A stretch of 64,000 nt of DNA from the NCBI GenBank assembly GCA_910576775.1, contig CAJTJV010000004.1:1-64000 (forward strand), given 5' to 3'. Each line of letters starts with the position of its first letter. The stretch's first letter is position 1. This document shows, one piece after another, positions 54,475 through 63,234 of the stretch. A program made the translations under genes and the position numbers. The notes under the pieces were generated by a model. It made no database searches. It saw only the letters and a program-made list of their open reading frames with translations, and was not told where the DNA came from. Origin of the DNA: an uncultured Muribaculaceae bacterium. GTDB lineage: Bacteria; Bacteroidota; Bacteroidia; Bacteroidales; Muribaculaceae.

Positions 54475-55956
54475 CTATGCATGTACACTGAAAGAGATCT
54501 TGAACTCCAATCCACCTGAAGCTAAATTTTCGATAGATATTATTCCTCCGTGAATCATTACTGCATTCTTTACAATCGACAATCCGAGTCCGGTGCCACC
54601 CGCAGCCCTAGAACGTCCTTTATCGATTCTGTAAAATCGCTCGAAAATCCTTGGTAAATGAATCTCCGGTATACCGACGCCATTATCAGATACACTCAAT
54701 GTTATTTTATCAGAATTTTTAGATAAGAGTCTTAGTGATATTATCGAGCAACCGCTGTATGAAATCGCATTGTCTATAATATTGCTGAAGACTGATTCGA
54801 GCAATGAACGGTTCCCAAACATGAAGAGTCTTAAGGATATATCATTCTTTACATATATACCTTTTGACTCTGCCAAAGGTTCATAATCAGCAACTACCGA
54901 TTCTATAATTTCCGCCAAATCGACATCTTCTTTCATTATGCTTACGCTCCCATCGTCCATCCTTGTGATAAGTGATACATCTCCCAACAAACGGCTTAAC
55001 CTGTGGGTATTGGCAAGGCACCGTTGAAGAAATTGTTCACGTTTCTCATCCGTCATGTCGCCGTGCGACAATAGGGTTTCGATGCACACCTGAATTGCGG
55101 ATATGGGAGTCTTTAGCTCGTGATTGATATTATTTGTCAGCTGTTTCTTTATACGCTCCTTTTCCTGCTGCTCATACATGGCGGCACGGTGCTCGTTGTC
55201 TCTGTCGAGAATGGCCTGTTGGAGACGAGCGTAAAGACGCACTATGTGATTGGATATTTCGCCAAGTTCATCGTGCGGAAACGGTTCGGTATCAGATATG
55301 ATAGCGCCATGCTCAACGTTCTCTGCAAACCGGTTGAGCCGGAGAATATGAAGGCCGACACGACGTGTGGAGAAATAACCTAATGTACACATTACCAGTG
55401 ATATAATGGCGCTAATCCACAGAAAGCTGTAATCGGCTTCGAGAAAGGAGCTCAACGACATTGAATATGGTACGGCCGTACGGACTATATAACCATCCGA
55501 GCCTATAAGCGCAGCATAAAAATACGTTTCTCCGGTGCTTTCACTATGCCGGCGGACTGCATAGCCTGACACGTTTGAGATTGCTTTCTTTATTTCCTCT
55601 CGGTCGAGATGATTTGTATGTGGCAAGGAGTCGAGCGTGTTGTCATATATAACATCTCCGCGCAAGGTAACAACGCTGAGGCGCAGATCGTCGAAGGGAT
55701 GGAATTCGTCAAGTTTGATTTCTTCCGGCTTTATTCCTTTGGAAAGTTCCGTTAGAATATAGGTGTTTATCAGTTGTAGTTGTGAGTTCACCTTATCAGT
55801 TTTGAATTCCTTTTCACGGTGATACTGGAATAGCACAAAACTTCCTATCAGCAATAGTGAATAGGCAAGCAGCCATAGGAAAAGACGCTGTGGGTAAGAC
55901 AGTCTATTCCAAGAATGTATATCCGTAACCCGATCGCGTGACGATATGCCTACCAT
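54475..55956 (-). CDS. Sensor histidine kinase, PhoR-like
   Basis: A 493-residue membrane sensor kinase: helix 1 at about 26-45 (RLFLWLLAYSLLLIGSFVLF), a periplasmic sensor region of about 115 residues, helix 2 at about 175-195, then HAMP-like, H-box NINHELKTPISAIQ (autophosphorylated His), N-box SNIIDNAISYSG, and G-box LSVSDNGVGIPE with GGTGLGLSIVKNA. ATG 55956 is the probable start; it lies inside the end of the response-regulator gene (53-nt overlap), so the pair is coupled. The adjoining phosphate transporter suggests a phosphate-type signal, but that is inference. Confidence 0.88.
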   Translation of the reverse strand: MVGISSRDRVTDIHSWNRLSYPQRLFLWLLAYSLLLIGSFVLFQYHREKEFKTDKVNSQLQLINTYILTELSKGIKPEEIKLDEFHPFDDLRLSVVTLRGDVIYDNTLDSLPHTNHLDREEIKKAISNVSGYAVRRHSESTGETYFYAALIGSDGYIVRTAVPYSMSLSSFLEADYSFLWISAIISLVMCTLGYFSTRRVGLHILRLNRFAENVEHGAIISDTEPFPHDELGEISNHIVRLYARLQQAILDRDNEHRAAMYEQQEKERIKKQLTNNINHELKTPISAIQVCIETLLSHGDMTDEKREQFLQRCLANTHRLSRLLGDVSLITRMDDGSVSIMKEDVDLAEIIESVVADYEPLAESKGIYVKNDISLRLFMFGNRSLLESVFSNIIDNAISYSGCSIISLRLLSKNSDKITLSVSDNGVGIPEIHLPRIFERFYRIDKGRSRAAGGTGLGLSIVKNAVMIHGGIISIENLASGGLEFKISFSVHA

Positions 55957-56596
55957 ACGCACCCAGTTTCTGTCTTATTCTTGTTATATTGACGTCCACA
56001 ACACGTTCGAGAACAACCACGTCATCCTCCCAAAGCTCCTGAAGAAGTTCTGTCCGGCTGAACACGTGGCCTGGTGATGACAGCAGTTTGTTGAGGATTT
56101 CGAATTCTTTCTTTGTAAATCTCACTTCGACGCCATTTACAGTGCAGGATTTTCGTGAAATCTGCAACATGAGTCCCTTATAGGAGATTATATCACCGTC
56201 TGCAACATCATTTATAATTGGAATGGATCTACGCAACACTGTACGTACTCGTGCAATCAGAGTACGCAGAGAATATGGTTTTGTTATATAGTCGTCTGCG
56301 CCAAGTTCGAGACCTGCAATAAGATCGTCTTCCGTGTCCTTGGCCGTGCAGAAGATTATAGGAGAAGACGCCGTCCGGGGATTGGATTTCAATATCCGTG
56401 CGAGCTGAAATCCGGAAATTTCCCCCATCATAATGTCAAGCAGAAATAGGTCGTAAACCGATAAGTTCATCGATAAGGCTTCTTCCGCACTGGCGCAAGT
56501 ATCCACGAGATAGCCCTCTTCTTCAAGGTTGAATCGTATGACATCGCATAAAGTTTCTTCGTCATCGACAACAAGTATTCTTTTTATCTTGTCCAT
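55904..56596 (-). CDS. OmpR/PhoB-family response regulator
   Basis: A 230-residue regulator: receiver domain at 1-120 with ILVVDDEE, phospho-acceptor Asp in FLLDIMM, the Thr of FCTAKD and Lys of ITKPYS. A winged-helix DNA-binding domain follows at about 135-230 (VRFTKKEFEILNKLLSSPGHVFSRTELLQELW, in two adjoining stretches; DVNITRIRQKLG). It is the first gene of the regulator-kinase pair that precedes the PiT transporter. Confidence 0.92.
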   Translation of the reverse strand: MDKIKRILVVDDEETLCDVIRFNLEEEGYLVDTCASAEEALSMNLSVYDLFLLDIMMGEISGFQLARILKSNPRTASSPIIFCTAKDTEDDLIAGLELGADDYITKPYSLRTLIARVRTVLRRSIPIINDVADGDIISYKGLMLQISRKSCTVNGVEVRFTKKEFEILNKLLSSPGHVFSRTELLQELWEDDVVVLERVVDVNITRIRQKLGAYGRHIVTRSGYGYTFLE

Positions 56597-56600
56597 GGTA

Positions 56601-56608
56601 CAAAGATA
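56601..56608 (-). promoter_or_regulatory. Candidate -7 element just before the response regulator
   Basis: Minus-strand TATCTTTG only 4 nt before the ATG. If used, the transcript would be nearly leaderless. No -33 match, so low confidence. The remaining divergent gap to trkH (to 56758) shows nothing else supportable. Confidence 0.3.
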
Positions 56609-56758
56609 ATCATTATATGGAGACTTTTATTTTTCGGTTCTGATATTTAATAAAACTTTAATATAATACATCATTATCAATCCGGACGGAGTGAAATGAG
56701 AGGAGAGCGCTAACATTGACGCAGGCCAGGTTGTTTATAAGAAGAAATATCATAAGGG

Positions 56759-58615
56759 ATGAAACTGCGACAGAGAAATTCACTGCCCCGGAAAGCCGAT
56801 CACACTAACGTACAATGGCGACGAATCCGGATATATCGGGAATTAAGGAATGGCGCCGAACAATTGGCTCCATTTCTCGGTATTGTACGGTACGTTGCCG
56901 CTACTGCGTGCCTGACGGCGATTTTGCTATATGTAGGCTTCAGACACGATGATGTGGACTTAAAACTGATAATGAGAATTATACACGCAGCCCAGTTTGT
57001 CTTCTGTGTAAGTGTGGCCTGTGATCTTCTTTTTGGTCTCAAAAAAGCGTGGACTGCGGCTTTTGTCGCGCGTAAGATCGCAGACACCATTGTAATCCTC
57101 TCTCTCATTCCAACTATCATCGGTGATTATACTGCCATTCATGAATGGCTCCATTTCTTTCAAAATCGAGCATTCCTTTTCATCTGCTTAGGGATTTATT
57201 CCATAGCGGAACTTTGCTATGGTACAATGCGTATGTTGAGACGGCGCACAAATCCATCACTTATATTATCGGCGAGTTTTCTAATATTCATTTTCATAGG
57301 CTCTTTTGTACTTATGCTACCACGGTGCACCACCGGGCATCTCCGCTATATTGACTCTCTGTTCATGGCGGCGAGTGCCGTAAGTATGACTGGTCTGTCT
57401 ACCATTTCAGCAGCAGAGACATTCACTCAATTGGGATGGACGATAATTGCTGTTCTAATGCAGATAGGCGCGCTTGGAGTGCTTACATTCACAAGCTTTT
57501 TCGCGCTCTTTTTCAGTGGACGCACCTCAATATATAATCAAATGCTCATGCGAGATTTTGTATATTCAAAGAGCATGAACGCACTCGTTCCTATAATCCT
57601 CTATATTCTCACCGTCACCATAACCATAGAGACTGCCGGTGCCATATGTCTTTATATTACGTTGCCTGAAGACTTTCTCACCTCCATGGAGGAACGAGTC
57701 TTCTTCGCCGTATTCCATTCTATGTCGGCATTCTGCAACTGCGGATTATCTACGCTACCTGAAGGAGTCGCAGCTCCTGTATTTATGAATAGCAACCAGA
57801 TTTTCTATATTGTGATGATTGCGCTTATCTTTGCTGGCGGTATTGGATTTCCCAATCTTGTTAATCTCAGGGAAGTTATTACCGATTACATCAGACGCAT
57901 CAGATGTAGCTTCACAGGAAAACGCTTTGAGAAAAAAGCACATATATTTGATCTGAACACAAAACTCGTGTTGCTGTTCTCAATCATATTTTTTGTAGGA
58001 GGCGCACTTGTATTCTACATAATAGAGTACAATCATGCTTTCGAAGGTCTGTCTTATGGACACAGAATTGTGCAGGCATTGTTTTGCTCCGCTACCATAC
58101 GCACCGCCGGCTTCATAACATACGGTCCGGACTCATGGCTTGCCCCGACATTGCTTGTTGCTCTTTTCCTTATGTGGGTTGGCTGCGCATCACAGTCTAT
58201 GGGTGGTGGCATAAAAATAAACGCATTTGCAGCTGTAGTACTCAATCTGCGGTCGATCGTATTCGGACAGAAAGGCGTAGCGGTATTCGGAAGATCTGTC
58301 TCATCCGACTCAATACGCAGGGCGAACGCCGTTGTCATCTTCTTTATCTTCGCACTGATTGGATATGCACTGGTGATTATGGTTCTCGAGCCGGAAATAT
58401 CGGGTCTCGCAATCCTTTTTGAATGCTTCTCGGCGCTCACGACAGTGGGAATGTCTTCGGGAATTACCCCGCAGTTAGGCGACCCGGCTAAAATAGTACT
58501 GGCTTCGGCAATGTTCCTTGGTCGTGTAGGAATCATCTCTGTCCTCTGCGGCGTCATTGGCAATAGAACGGACAACTCCGGAATGTTTCCATCAGATGAT
58601 ATTATTATAAACTGA
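56759..58615 (+). CDS. trkH: Potassium uptake protein TrkH
   Basis: A 618-residue inner-membrane potassium channel-like subunit. The four selectivity-filter loops are visible: AVSMTGLST, AFCNCGLST, TIRTAGF and TTVGMSSG. The first about 170 residues hold extra helices before the TrkH core, and a basic N-terminus precedes them. trkA follows after 16 nt, forming the standard TrkHA pair. The gene diverges from the two-component system across 162 nt. Confidence 0.94.
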   Translation: MKLRQRNSLPRKADHTNVQWRRIRIYRELRNGAEQLAPFLGIVRYVAATACLTAILLYVGFRHDDVDLKLIMRIIHAAQFVFCVSVACDLLFGLKKAWTAAFVARKIADTIVILSLIPTIIGDYTAIHEWLHFFQNRAFLFICLGIYSIAELCYGTMRMLRRRTNPSLILSASFLIFIFIGSFVLMLPRCTTGHLRYIDSLFMAASAVSMTGLSTISAAETFTQLGWTIIAVLMQIGALGVLTFTSFFALFFSGRTSIYNQMLMRDFVYSKSMNALVPIILYILTVTITIETAGAICLYITLPEDFLTSMEERVFFAVFHSMSAFCNCGLSTLPEGVAAPVFMNSNQIFYIVMIALIFAGGIGFPNLVNLREVITDYIRRIRCSFTGKRFEKKAHIFDLNTKLVLLFSIIFFVGGALVFYIIEYNHAFEGLSYGHRIVQALFCSATIRTAGFITYGPDSWLAPTLLVALFLMWVGCASQSMGGGIKINAFAAVVLNLRSIVFGQKGVAVFGRSVSSDSIRRANAVVIFFIFALIGYALVIMVLEPEISGLAILFECFSALTTVGMSSGITPQLGDPAKIVLASAMFLGRVGIISVLCGVIGNRTDNSGMFPSDDIIIN

Positions 58616-58631
58616 CTAATCCAATTGCATT

Positions 58632-59324
58632 ATGAAATATCTGATTATAGGTCTTGGGATATACGGCGTAAACCTGGCACGCGATCTTGTTGCAATGGGC
58701 CACGTCGTAATCGGAGCAGATAACAATCCGGTAGTAGTTGAGTCGTTGAAGAATGACATCTCTGCAGTGTACCTCATTGATTCAACCGAAGATAGTCAAC
58801 TGGCAGTCTTACCTCTAAACAATGTCGACCTTGTGATAGTTGCTATAGGTGAGAATTTCGGAGCATCTGTAAAGACTGTCGCACTACTGAAGAAAAACGG
58901 AGTAAAACACATATATGCACGAGCCATCGACGAGATACACGAAGCCATCCTCGAAAGTTTCAAGCTCGACAGGATAATAACGCCAGAACAACGCGCTGCA
59001 AATGATCTGTCTCACGAATTGGAGTTGGGCTCAGCTGTAGTAACCATGTCGGTCTGCAATGACTATATTGCAGTGAAATTCCAAGTGCCACAGTATCTTT
59101 ATGGATTGGGTTACAGAGATATTCAGAAAAAGCTGTCCAACGATTACGGAATAACACTTGTGGCTGTATGTCGTCCGGAAGAAAGACTCAATATCTTGGG
59201 TATAAGGCACCATGTACTGACTCTCATCAGTGATTATGATATTATGGCGCGAGAAAATGACAGCCTGACGATTTTCGGTTCCAAAAAGAAAGTAATTGCG
59301 TTCTCCCACAAAGTCGCTCAATAG
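58632..59324 (+). CDS. trkA: Trk potassium uptake regulatory subunit TrkA
   Basis: A 230-residue cytoplasmic nucleotide-binding gate for TrkH. RCK_N Rossmann fold at 1-125 (IIGLGIYGVNLARDL, VIGADNNP, VIVAIGENFGASV) and RCK_C domain at about 140-225 (NDYIAVKFQVPQY, MARENDSLTIFGSK). This is the single-RCK form; E. coli TrkA has two. The stop codon ends exactly where the convergent znuC-like gene begins. Confidence 0.92.
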   Translation: MKYLIIGLGIYGVNLARDLVAMGHVVIGADNNPVVVESLKNDISAVYLIDSTEDSQLAVLPLNNVDLVIVAIGENFGASVKTVALLKKNGVKHIYARAIDEIHEAILESFKLDRIITPEQRAANDLSHELELGSAVVTMSVCNDYIAVKFQVPQYLYGLGYRDIQKKLSNDYGITLVAVCRPEERLNILGIRHHVLTLISDYDIMARENDSLTIFGSKKKVIAFSHKVAQ

Positions 59325-60059
59325 TCAACATTCTGTCTGAACGTAATGGCAGGCATGGGTGCATTCTCTTAAGGTGCCATCTACAATGATATGACGGTTT
59401 GCCATGGCGCCTATATGTGTCATTTGGTGACTAACCATCAGTATGGTTGTCTCCTTTGCCATTCCTTCTATAATCCGGTACATCTGATCTTCAAAATTTA
59501 TATCTATATAGCTCAGAGGCTCGTCCATAACAAGGAACTTAGGTTCGGAGACAATGGCCCGGCCGAAAAGAGTTCTCTGCATCTGTCCGCCCGATATACG
59601 CCCTATGGGGCGACGGGCCAGGTCACACAATTGTGTCAGTTCTAACGCTCGTTCAATTTTTTCCTCACGCATGGCTGCTGATATACCGTTATCCGCAAGA
59701 AGACCGGAGGCAATGACTTCCCTTACTGTAATGGGGAAATGGGCATCGACACTGTTCTTCTGTGGCAGATACCCCGGAGCTTTAGGTACAATAGTCCGAC
59801 CATCTGCATCATAAAATTGAACTTTACCTGAGGTAGGTTTCAATAGCCCTAGAATAAGACGTAGCAGGGTAGTCTTTCCACCGCCATTGGGCCCGGTTAT
59901 GGCGATGAAATCTCCCAAGTCGACGGTAAAATTTATGTCTGTGAGAATGAGACGATTGTCCCTCTCAAAACTGACATCGAGTAGCGATAGAAAAGGCTTG
60001 CCGACATGTCCGGAACAGGCTGCGCATCTGCATGGATTACTGTGCCCCTGCAATTTCAT
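59325..60059 (-). CDS. znuC: Zinc/manganese-type ABC transporter ATPase (ZnuC-like)
   Basis: A 244-residue ATPase: Walker A GPNGGGKTT, Q-loop PQKNSVDAHFP, signature SGGQMQRT, Walker B FLVMDEPLS, H-loop MVSHQMTH. The N-terminus carries an extra Cys/His cluster (His6, Cys10, Cys12, Cys15, His18) which could bind metal. Its start overlaps the end of the binding-protein gene by 23 nt. The family and neighbour point to zinc or manganese import. No permease gene is adjacent on either side. Confidence 0.85.
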   Translation of the reverse strand: MKLQGHSNPCRCAACSGHVGKPFLSLLDVSFERDNRLILTDINFTVDLGDFIAITGPNGGGKTTLLRLILGLLKPTSGKVQFYDADGRTIVPKAPGYLPQKNSVDAHFPITVREVIASGLLADNGISAAMREEKIERALELTQLCDLARRPIGRISGGQMQRTLFGRAIVSEPKFLVMDEPLSYIDINFEDQMYRIIEGMAKETTILMVSHQMTHIGAMANRHIIVDGTLRECTHACHYVQTEC

Positions 60060-60909
60060 CTGCTATATATTTTAACTGATTTTCCCAATCATAATCCATC
60101 GGATATATCTCTACGATTCGTGAGCCAATACCTTCATTTATAGATATAGCCTGACGGGAGTCAAATTCTTTTTGAAAGAAGAATACTCTAACCCCAACGT
60201 TTTTTGCCTTGTCAATGGCTTCTTTTAACCCCTTAGCAGACATCTCTTTACCTTCTGTACCAAGAGAAATCTGCTTCAGACCGTATTCGCGTGCGAAATA
60301 GCTCAGAGATGGATGCCATACGGCAAAAGATTCTCCATTATGTGGTGCAAGCAGCTGCGTCATCACGGTATGCAGTGAGTCGAGATGAATTTCATATATC
60401 TCTAAACGGGATGCAAACATTGCGGAATCGGTCGGAAAATGAGATATAAGAGAATTTACCATATTGCGCGCTATTGCGCGCGCGCCATTTATGCTATTCC
60501 AATAATGCGGGTCGGGATAGGAGTGGTGATCGTCTCCTTCTCCTTCATGGTGACTGTGTGTGTTGTATATAAAGTCGATTCCGGCGGAAGTGTTGACAAA
60601 AGGAGTATTTACCGCAGATTCTTCAAGTGATTTCTCAAAGGGAAGTACGCCTGTCAAAAAGTATATCTTGGAACTGTCTACGCAGATACGCTCTTTCATT
60701 GAAGGCTCGAACGTCTCGGGATTGGCATCCCGCGCAAGCAACGTACGAACGGTATATGTCGAATCGATAATATGCTCCAGAATATTCCTCTGAGGCTCAA
60801 TGCTTACTACGATATGACGAGAGTCTACATTGTCAACGGATACATTCCTGTTGCACGAAAAAGCAAGAATATTTGCGGCAATTATCACCGTAATCTTAAT
60901 ACTGTTCAT
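60037..60909 (-). CDS. znuA: Zinc-type ABC transporter binding lipoprotein (ZnuA-like)
   Basis: A 290-residue metal-binding protein of cluster A-I. Lipobox AFSC with Cys19 predicts a lipoprotein. A His/Asp/Glu-rich loop at about 118-135 (THSHHEGEGDDHH) precedes PHYWNSI, as in ZnuA; further ligand regions are AVWHPSLSYFAREYG and the C-terminal EIYPMDYDW. The start overlaps the nfnB stop as ATGA, and the znuC-like gene follows with overlap, so all are on one transcript. Zinc is the likeliest metal because of the His loop. Confidence 0.86.
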   Translation of the reverse strand: MNSIKITVIIAANILAFSCNRNVSVDNVDSRHIVVSIEPQRNILEHIIDSTYTVRTLLARDANPETFEPSMKERICVDSSKIYFLTGVLPFEKSLEESAVNTPFVNTSAGIDFIYNTHSHHEGEGDDHHSYPDPHYWNSINGARAIARNMVNSLISHFPTDSAMFASRLEIYEIHLDSLHTVMTQLLAPHNGESFAVWHPSLSYFAREYGLKQISLGTEGKEMSAKGLKEAIDKAKNVGVRVFFFQKEFDSRQAISINEGIGSRIVEIYPMDYDWENQLKYIADEIAGAQ

Positions 60910-62360
60910 TCTGCCAACAGTTTTTCAGCCATTTCAACAGCCGCATGACGTCCGTCGCCCATGGCGAGAATAACGGTTGCTCCACCACGAACGATGTCGC
61001 CTCCGGCAAAGATAGTCGGTATGCTTGACTGTAATTTCTCATCAACAGCAATAGTGCCTCGTTGAGTAACCTCGAGTCCTTCGACAGAAGAAGGAATTAA
61101 TGGATTGGGCGATACACCTACACTTACGATTGCCAGATCAATCTCTATTTCATCAATCGCACCGGGAATTGGTACCGGCGTCCGGCGTCCGGAGGCGTCC
61201 GGTTCCCCGAGCTCCATCCGCTGTATGCGGACGGAGCGAACTCTGCCGTTATCGTCCGCCAGATATTCGACGGGGTTGGCGAGTGTTACAAATTCGACAC
61301 CTTCTTCTTTCGCATGAAGGATTTCTTCCCGCCGAGCAGGCATCTCTTCCTCGGAACGACGGTAGATAATCATTGCCTTCTCAGCACCCATTCTTCGAGC
61401 GGTCCTGACACTGTCCATCGCCGTATTGCCGCCTCCTATTACAGCTACACGGCGGCCTTCGGGTGCAGGAGTATCATACCCATTGCGTCCAGCCCCCATA
61501 AGGTTGATACGGGTAAGGTATTCATTGCTCGAAAGTATGCCTGTATAGTTCTCGCCCGGAATATCCATGAAACGGGGCAAACCGGCTCCGGAAGCTATGA
61601 ACAAACCTTTGAAACCTTCTGCAACAAGGTCTTCGTATGTTAACGTTTTACCAATTACCGTGTCGGTGTGAAACCGCACCCCGATTGCTTCAAGAGCTTC
61701 TATCTCAGCGTCGACGATACTGTTTGGAAGACGGAACTCAGGTATACCATATTTAAGCACACCTCCTATTTCATGCAACGCTTCAAAAACGTCGATATCA
61801 AAACCGCGACGAGCCATCTCTCCGGCAAATGACAGCCCTGCCGGCCCGGAGCCTGCAACTGCGACACGGATACCGTTTGATGCTTTGTGAGGTGCAACAT
61901 CTCTACGTTGTGCGATCTCGCTATCTGCGGCGAAACGCTCAAGATAACCGATGGCTACTGGAGCTTTCTTCATCTTGTTGTAGATGCACTTGCTCTCGCA
62001 TTGTTTTTCCTGTGGGCATACTCGGCCGCAGACAGCCGGCAGTGCACTCGTTTGTCTGAGAATGGCAGCAGCTCCGGCGATATCGCCGCGTTGTATATTC
62101 TTTATAAAATCAGGAATAGCAATACCGACAGGGCATCCTTCAACACATGTCGGAGTGGGGCAATCGAGGCAACGGGTTGCTTCAAGTCCAGCCTGCTCCG
62201 CACTCAGACCCTTGTTCACTTCCTCGAAACTCCTTACACGGCTGCTACTCTCAGCCATCGGCATGACAGTACGTTCGATTTCAGTGCGCTCCTTTGCCGT
62301 CAAAGCCTTGCGTAGTTCTACGCGCCATGCGGCATTGCGTCCTTTGTTGTTTTCTTCCAT
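60906..62360 (-). CDS. nfnB: NfnB subunit of NAD-dependent ferredoxin:NADP oxidoreductase (GltD-like)
   Basis: A 484-residue flavoprotein. N-terminal iron-sulfur cysteines (CLDCPTPTCVEGCP, then CGRVCPQEKQCESKC), an FAD fold (GSGPAGLSFAGEM) and an NADP fold (VIGGGNTAMDSVRTARR) with YRRSEEEMPARREE. Alone it resembles glutamate synthase small subunit, but the 264-residue partner directly upstream is NfnA, making the electron-bifurcating NfnAB complex, which links NADH and ferredoxin to NADPH, the better call. Spacing to nfnA is 6 nt. Confidence 0.87.
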   Translation of the reverse strand: MEENNKGRNAAWRVELRKALTAKERTEIERTVMPMAESSSRVRSFEEVNKGLSAEQAGLEATRCLDCPTPTCVEGCPVGIAIPDFIKNIQRGDIAGAAAILRQTSALPAVCGRVCPQEKQCESKCIYNKMKKAPVAIGYLERFAADSEIAQRRDVAPHKASNGIRVAVAGSGPAGLSFAGEMARRGFDIDVFEALHEIGGVLKYGIPEFRLPNSIVDAEIEALEAIGVRFHTDTVIGKTLTYEDLVAEGFKGLFIASGAGLPRFMDIPGENYTGILSSNEYLTRINLMGAGRNGYDTPAPEGRRVAVIGGGNTAMDSVRTARRMGAEKAMIIYRRSEEEMPARREEILHAKEEGVEFVTLANPVEYLADDNGRVRSVRIQRMELGEPDASGRRTPVPIPGAIDEIEIDLAIVSVGVSPNPLIPSSVEGLEVTQRGTIAVDEKLQSSIPTIFAGGDIVRGGATVILAMGDGRHAAVEMAEKLLAE

Positions 62361-62366
62361 ATCGAC

Positions 62367-63161
62367 TTATTTTATATGGTCGTAAGCTTTCATTCGTGTT
62401 ATCATTTCATCGAAATCCACCTGATGCGCATCGAATTCTGGCCCGTCGACACATACGAATCGCGTCTTACCTCCGACGCGAACTCGACACGCCCCGCACA
62501 TGCCGGTACCATCAACCATTATCGTATTGAGCGACACCGTCGTTGGTATGCTGTATTTCTTAGTAAGCAGAGCTACAAATTTCATCATTACCGCAGGACC
62601 TATGGCTACAACTTCTGCGACATCCTCACGCCGAATGACGTCTTCCACTCCGACTGTTACAAGGCCTTTGCGACCGGCACTCCCGTCATCTGTCATTATT
62701 ATAACCTCGTCTGACCAGTGACGCACCTCTTCTTCAAGAATTATAAGGTTCTTGTTGCGGGCGGCCAAAATACTGACAACGCGATTTCCGGATTCTTTCA
62801 TAGCCCGGATTATGGGTAATAGGGGCGCAACTCCGACACCACCTCCGCAACAAACTACAGTACCATTTCGATGTGATGTATCAGTCGCGCGTCCGAGCGG
62901 CCCGACAAGGTCTGTAAGGTTATCGCCCACCTCAAGTGCACATATTTTTTTTGTAGATTCTCCAACAGCCTGCACAACAAGAGTGACTGTACCAGCTATA
63001 ATGTCGGCGTCTGCAATAGTGAGAGGTATGCGCTCGCCGCCTTTTCCGCAGCGCACAATTACGAAATGCCCGGCTTTACGCGCACGGGCTACTGCCGGAG
63101 CCTCAACGACGAGCTTTACGACACTCTCAGAAAAATGCTCCTTGCTGATGATTCTATTCAT
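62367..63161 (-). CDS. nfnA: NfnA subunit (ferredoxin-NADP reductase, DHOD electron-transfer type)
   Basis: A 264-residue FAD/NAD and [2Fe-2S] protein: FAD region KAGHFVIVRCGKGGERIPLTI (in two parts), NAD-binding VVCCGGGVGVAPLLPI, and the 2Fe-2S cysteines in GTGMCGACRV plus FVCVDGPEFDAHQVD. This order is that of the small NfnA or sulfide dehydrogenase subunit. ATG 63161 fits the family start (MNRIISKEHFSE); the upstream TTG extension is not needed. It leads the operon nfnA-nfnB-znuA-znuC, 73 nt after recG. Confidence 0.88.
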   Translation of the reverse strand: MNRIISKEHFSESVVKLVVEAPAVARARKAGHFVIVRCGKGGERIPLTIADADIIAGTVTLVVQAVGESTKKICALEVGDNLTDLVGPLGRATDTSHRNGTVVCCGGGVGVAPLLPIIRAMKESGNRVVSILAARNKNLIILEEEVRHWSDEVIIMTDDGSAGRKGLVTVGVEDVIRREDVAEVVAIGPAVMMKFVALLTKKYSIPTTVSLNTIMVDGTGMCGACRVRVGGKTRFVCVDGPEFDAHQVDFDEMITRMKAYDHIK

Positions 63162-63179
63162 GCGAGTTGATATTTCCCG

Positions 63180-63187
63180 CAAAGGTA
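63180..63187 (-). promoter_or_regulatory. Candidate -7 element of the nfnAB-znuAC operon
   Basis: Minus-strand TACCTTTG followed by G, 18 nt before the nfnA ATG, in the recG-nfnA gap. No clear -33 TTG. Confidence 0.45.
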
Positions 63188-63234
63188 CGAAAAAGTTCCC
63201 ACTGCAGAAACTGAATATAAATTTCAGCTACATT

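Noticed and set aside
60906..62360. Glutamate synthase small subunit (gltD)
   Set aside because: No large subunit is present, and the directly coupled upstream gene is an NfnA-type partner, so NfnB is the better reading.
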